Below, one piece after another: positions 48,401 through 54,400 of a stretch of DNA of 64,000 nt. Each line of letters starts with the position of its first letter. Position 1 is the first letter of the stretch. The notes below the pieces were generated by a model. It ran no database searches. It saw only the letters and a list, made by a program, of their open reading frames with translations, and was not told where the DNA came from. A program made the position numbers and the translations under genes. This DNA comes from Agelas oroides (taxonomy: Eukaryota; Porifera; Demospongiae; Agelasida; Agelasidae): assembly GCA_949130485.1 (NCBI GenBank), contig OX422191.1:4775754-4839753 (forward strand), in the 5' to 3' direction.

Positions 48401-51400
48401 GAGATTCTCCCAGGACTTACAGGTCTACCTGCTCACCTTATCTGAACATCAAGGATCTTCCATGCTTCTAGGACATTGTGACTGTATTTGTATCGAATTT
48501 CATAAGGTTTGTCTCTCCTGAGCTGGATCCATCGGATTTGGAGCCATTCAACCTTTTCTTTTCTTGTGTTAAATTTACTTTTCTGTACACAATCTCAGAC
48601 CTCACATTCTTTGTTGATACAAAATCTTCTTGGCTCATCTGGACAACCTGAAAGGGGATTCTTAGTTCTTACATTCTCCACCAGAGTGCACCATTCCTCT
48701 GGAATGAATACGTGTTGATTTCGGCGATTAGCTTTTTCAATCGACCCAAAGTCTCTATTGTTAGGGAGGTAAGAATGTCCCAAAATCATAAACTGCAAGT
48801 ATTTCAGTATGCATGAGCCTATTTCATGCGAACCCCTAGACGCAACGGATTCTGCCCACATGAACATAAATCATTGGAACAGTCGTGGATCCCAAAGTTG
48901 TAAGTCCAAAGTGTAAAATACAACACTTGTTGAGAGTTTTGGGGTTGTTAGAGACTGCTGCAGATCGAAGGTTTTTGCATCTACCATTGAGGATTACCGT
49001 ATGGCGAGAAATTTTCGTGGGACAAAATATTTTTTTGGCGGTTTTCGCGGATTTGCCTCAGACCGCGAAAATTTTAACCGTGAAATTTTGTGATCGTCAT
49101 GCTTTGTGCTTTGTGATCGTCGAACTGCGAAATTTTTTCGAGAAATCTTTGCCAGCGGCCAATCCACAAAACTTTTGTCCCGTGAAAAATTCTCGCCATA
49201 CGGTATTGATCATCCACTGTGATAGTCACTAGTTGGTACCTATGATGGAAAGTACTTCAGTATAGAAAAGAACAGTCTTCGCCTATGTCCGAGTTGCATG
49301 TCAGTGCTATAAAGCGTTGAACTCGGTGCTGTCCTTTGTGAAAGTAACGCTTACCTGGAGCAGTTCCGCACCAAAAATCTATGTTTACTGCATTATAGTT
49401 TCACTGAGGAATGAAGATTTGATAGAGCTATGGCATGATTTTGTCATTGAAAACGGCTAATTTCCTGAATCGGTGAGACACAAACTCTTATATTTTCCCT
49501 ACAAGTACATGTAGGAATTTCTGGATCCACAGTGAGATCTAGTTACTACAGTTGTTACTCTTGGCTGTAGCAAAAGTAGAAGCCCCAGAACTAGTGGGAA
49601 CTGCTCCAGATTTTGCAATCTTTTCAACGGCATTTTTCTCTTCACTTACAAAAAGGATGTGGCATGGTCAAGAATGATGCCATAATTTGATTTTGTTTGA
49701 TGGCATGTAAGCTCTCATGAAGTATCAAGATCATGGTATGAATTCAGTGTGATTTTAACACTGCCTCAAAGTTTTCAGTACAGAGTTATTCTTTAATGCA
49801 CCTGAGAACTGAAACTTCCCATCCTTGTATGCATCGTACATAGTCATTTCGTTTAGATCTGAAACATTACGAGAACATCAGCATATGAGTATGTTTTTCA
49901 GTTCTGCTGGACTAGGGATTAGTCCCATCAGTACCATAGAACTAGATGTTATTGGATATGTTAAGGTTGGCCACATACTGTACGCATTCTTTTCTACCAC
50001 AAAAGGATTCAATCCGTCCATGACACTGCAAGGGACAGTGCTTGACTATCACCTTCAAAAAGTCAGTTCGAACCACGCCCATCTATTCTTGCCTATGTGA
50101 AGTAGTACAATGGTTACATAGTGGATGGTGAAATCAGGGAGACTTGAAATCATCTTCACTATATGATCATGACTGGCAGAGTGTTTGCTGATGGTTCACA
50201 TGGTTTTCAGTAGTGTTTTTTTTTGTAGCAACAAATAATTGCAACTGCTGACAAAGATTTTTAGTTAGGGGCTATAGTTCAAACCTGATCACTTGGCATA
50301 GTTTCCTGATGTAGTTTTGTTGGCTTCACCCACTTTTCCACCCAGGTGGTGTGTAAGAAGCACCATGTTTTCCAGTTATCATGGGCTTACTTACATATGG
50401 TGATCCATCATAGTCTTCATCAGCTTCGTACACATCAGTGTACTCTCCTCCCCGCTGTCTTGCTGTTGCAATGTACAAGGTGGTGTGCCACAGTTCTTCG
50501 TCAACAACCGTTAGTAGATGTATCTTTATCTTTAGATGATGTGAGCAGATTATCAGAAGCAGCATCTGCAGTCTTGCCGTTGGCTTGCTTGAACAGCAAA
50601 AAGTACAGTACAGCTATACTGGTGTCACTATCAGACTAGAGTAGTAATTAAACTATGTTTCTGATTTATCACACAGCACAATGAACAGCTATTGGATACC
50701 TTCTTTTGATCAGAAGCTCCCTCATTAGCCATGTCTATATAGTAAAGATCACTTAAACCATGAGTTACTGGAAATTTTTACACATTGGACCATGTGGTCA
50801 TGCATGCAATGTCATCATAATTACAACCTCTATAACCCCTACCCAGCAAGTAATAGTTATATCACGTCTGCAAGTAATTTAAACCGGATTTGTGTCACCG
50901 GTTGCTAAGTAAATGACGTCAACATGGTTGTCACCATGCGTGACATCATGCAAGTGTTTTGTTGGCTTCTCAATTCGAATCGAGCTTAGCTGCTATGGCC
51001 GGATCTGTAGCGTTATTTACTGCCAGGCCATTTTAGCTTTCAGCAATGACAAATTTTGTCATCCTAAATCAAAGGACGCCAGCAAGAATAAAGAACTAAC
51101 TTTTTTTGGCCCAAACCAAGGCAAAATAACTTTTTTACGCACTGTTCACATGCATGTATGTGTGAGTTCCTAGGTTGGGCGTTGACAATGTTGAATGTAG
51201 TTCAAGCGTATTTGGAGCGTTGCTGCAGTCAAAATGAAAGTGTGATCAAAAATTTGCACATACCTCGATTGAGCACTGTATGGGGAGTACACAAGCCGCT
51301 TTGTTCTTTGTCTTGCTGCTTTGTGCATAGATTGTGTCATATAGCTATGCTTCATATATCCTGGACTGTCCATGTACAAGCAATGTTGAGTTAATTGTAG

Positions 51401-54400
51401 CCTTCACATCTGTTTAAAAAGCACTCTTCAGCACAATTCTCAGACAAGGCCACAGGAAAAAAAGCTTGGTTTCCTGGTTGCTAAAATGCCAATGAAATCA
51501 GTTCTGAACTTCAGAATTCTGACAGATATCCTGAAAAACTGAACTTCAAGGAAATACCACGTTTCCTTATATGAGGATACATAGGAATAGGCAACATTCC
51601 TATTCCAGGAAATGTTATTATGAGTTTCCTGAATTTCCATGCATGTATCCTACAAGGAAATTTACTAGTACAATGTCAACGTCATGCATAATGTCACATT
51701 TCCTCATGATGTCAGATGAATAAATCAGTAATATATGAGTGTACACATACTGTTCCACATATAATCAGTGTTGAATCAGGGTGTAGATGATTATGATGGT
51801 AGGATCGTTCAATAGGGTTTCAAGTCCAGTCCCACTTAAGCTCAAGCTGCAGTAAATCCAAAGAAGTTCTCAGCAAAGTCAACTGGTTTGGATCGTGTAG
51901 ACCAACTTCCAGTAACACGAGGCAGTGTTTGCTGCTTGGACTGCCTGCTTTTCACTTTACGCACCTTGTGGTCAAGTTGCTTAAAGAAACGATTGACCTT
52001 AGGTGCCCTCCAACGCAGTGGTTTTGTAATATATAAACCATGGTAAGGAGGTGTATATGGCGAATATACTACCCTCGGTCATCGGAAGTTTGCAGTTAGA
52101 TATACCCCTCGTGAGCACAAGTAACAATGCCAATGGCAACAAACAAGTGATATTTTTTCCGGTATAGCTTGGTACTATGGTGATAATGATTTTATCATAC
52201 GAACCTTCGATTTCATTGCATGTTCAGACGCAGCACATATGACTTGTAGTACCTGATACGGATTCTCGCGTGACTTGCAGTACTGATACGGATTCTCACG
52301 TGACTTGTAGTAAAAAATACGTTTTTTTATAAACTGCGTGCCACTGCAAGGCTTCCCCATTGCATTACCGTGAGTTAGACGTATGATAATAATACTTATT
52401 TCTAACTAAAGTCCAATAAGATGTCCAATGGCATCAAGATATTATTCGCTTATTGATACTTGTCCTTCTGACATTCTGTCTTGGATTCGCTGAAGCCTCT
52501 GGTCCAGTTGCCTGTACTTTTTCTTCCGCGGCTCCAGTCTCAAGCTGTTGGAAAGTCACCTCAGTGGCTGCCTGCTCTCTCTTGAAGTGACCAGGGTCAA
52601 AGTACTTCTTTGATATTAATCAAACTTAGTGGTATGTGGAACAGTCTGACAGGTTATGACAGGTTATGTAGTTGATCAAATATATTAGGAGTTGACATTT
52701 TGGGAAGTTGACATTTTGGGAGTTCTGGAGTTGACATTCTGGGAGTTGACATTTTGGGAAGAACCCCTTGATTTGCCATACTTCTGCCCTATTGAAATGC
52801 TTTTGATAGATCCAATGCACAATCTTTTTAGGGGGACTGCAAAGCATTTTGCAAGAGATTTGTGGATTGAAAGAAGTATCCTTGGCATGACTGCCCTAGC
52901 CAAAATTGCAGATAGGCTGAAATCCACTATAGTACTAGCAGGACTTGGTTGACTACCTGTGTCTATAAATAAGGGATGTTTTCTTACTGCAGATCAGTGG
53001 AAAAATTGGACTATTTACTTTTCAATACACTGTTTGGGTGACCTTTTACCACCACCTCAACTTGAGTGCTGGAGACACTTTGTTTTAGCTTGCAGACGAC
53101 TCTGCAAATTTTCTATAACAAGTGATGACATCACAATTGCAGATGCACTTTTACTCAGATTTTGTAAACGAACAGTTCAGTTGTATGGTTCTGGGGCTAT
53201 TACACCCAACATGCACATGCACTGCCACTTAGCATCTTGCATCAGAGAGTTTGGTCCAATGCACAGTTTTTGGTTGTTTCCTTTTGAGCGCTACAACAGC
53301 CTACTAACAATCGCTCAATTGAATTACAGTTAATGTGTCACTTCCAAAAGGATAACGTGCATCTCCATTTGCATCATGAAGCTAAGCAGTGGCCCTATGC
53401 TGACCACTTTCTGGATGCACTCCCTGCCCCTCCTTATGACATTTCATCTCCTTTTTCTTTTGATGAGTCTGTTGTACCAGGGCCAATGTCAGTCCTTTTA
53501 TCATTATCTGCAGACTCAATTTTTGGCTTGTGCCAGCTGTATTCCAGACTGTGTCCTCCTTAAGAAGAACAGCTTCATGAGGGTCAAGCATCTATATCAT
53601 CTACATTCAGGAAATATTCTAGCATTACATGGCGAGGGAAAAATCTAACCACTACCCTTAACAAAAATGCCAAGAATCCGTTTGTGTTTGTAGTTCCACC
53701 ATTTCCGTTCACTACCAGCTTTGCCACAGATAAAGAGGAGAGATTGGCAGAGATTGAGTTCTTTTTGATGCATTCTGTTGTTCTGCCCAACACTCAAGAG
53801 CCTAAGTCTAGCATGTGCCAAGTGGCCTGTGGTCCACCCTAACTGCCATTATTTTGGAAAGCCTGTTGAAGTGTGGTGCAATATGAAACCCAGTCAATTT
53901 AACAGGTTTTTTCCAGCACCTGCTATTAATGCTCGTGCTATTATCAGCTCTGAAAAGATTTCTGGTGAATGTGTTTGTATTGCTATACCAATTGTCGAGT
54001 GAATCTTAGGGCAGTATGTTGTACTTACACATAGTGTACATGATTGTTACAAGAAAATAAAAACATTAGAAATGTGAAAAGATGTAGAGACGGCATACCA
54101 AAATGTATGCAAACAAGGTAGGGATGGTATAAAAGTGAAGGTATACGAAGCACCATCCCTGCATTTTTTTCACACTAGAGTGTAAAACATTCTGGGCATT
54201 TCAGATACATACATTAATCACAAAGGGCCTATATGACCCAACCATATACTGAGCTACTTCCATTTTGACATGTAGATATATATACATTCAGGTATATAAT
54301 TATATTATGTGTTATGTCATAGTTTCATTCTTTCATGAAACATCACCTGAAATTCGCTGTTTCATTGCATGGAAACCTGCTTTGAAATACTAAGTTTCCT

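Noticed and set aside
50393..50565. Possible lone minus-strand exon ending GSPY|gtaagt
   Set aside because: Only one good splice site, and a frame change upstream; no family recognised.
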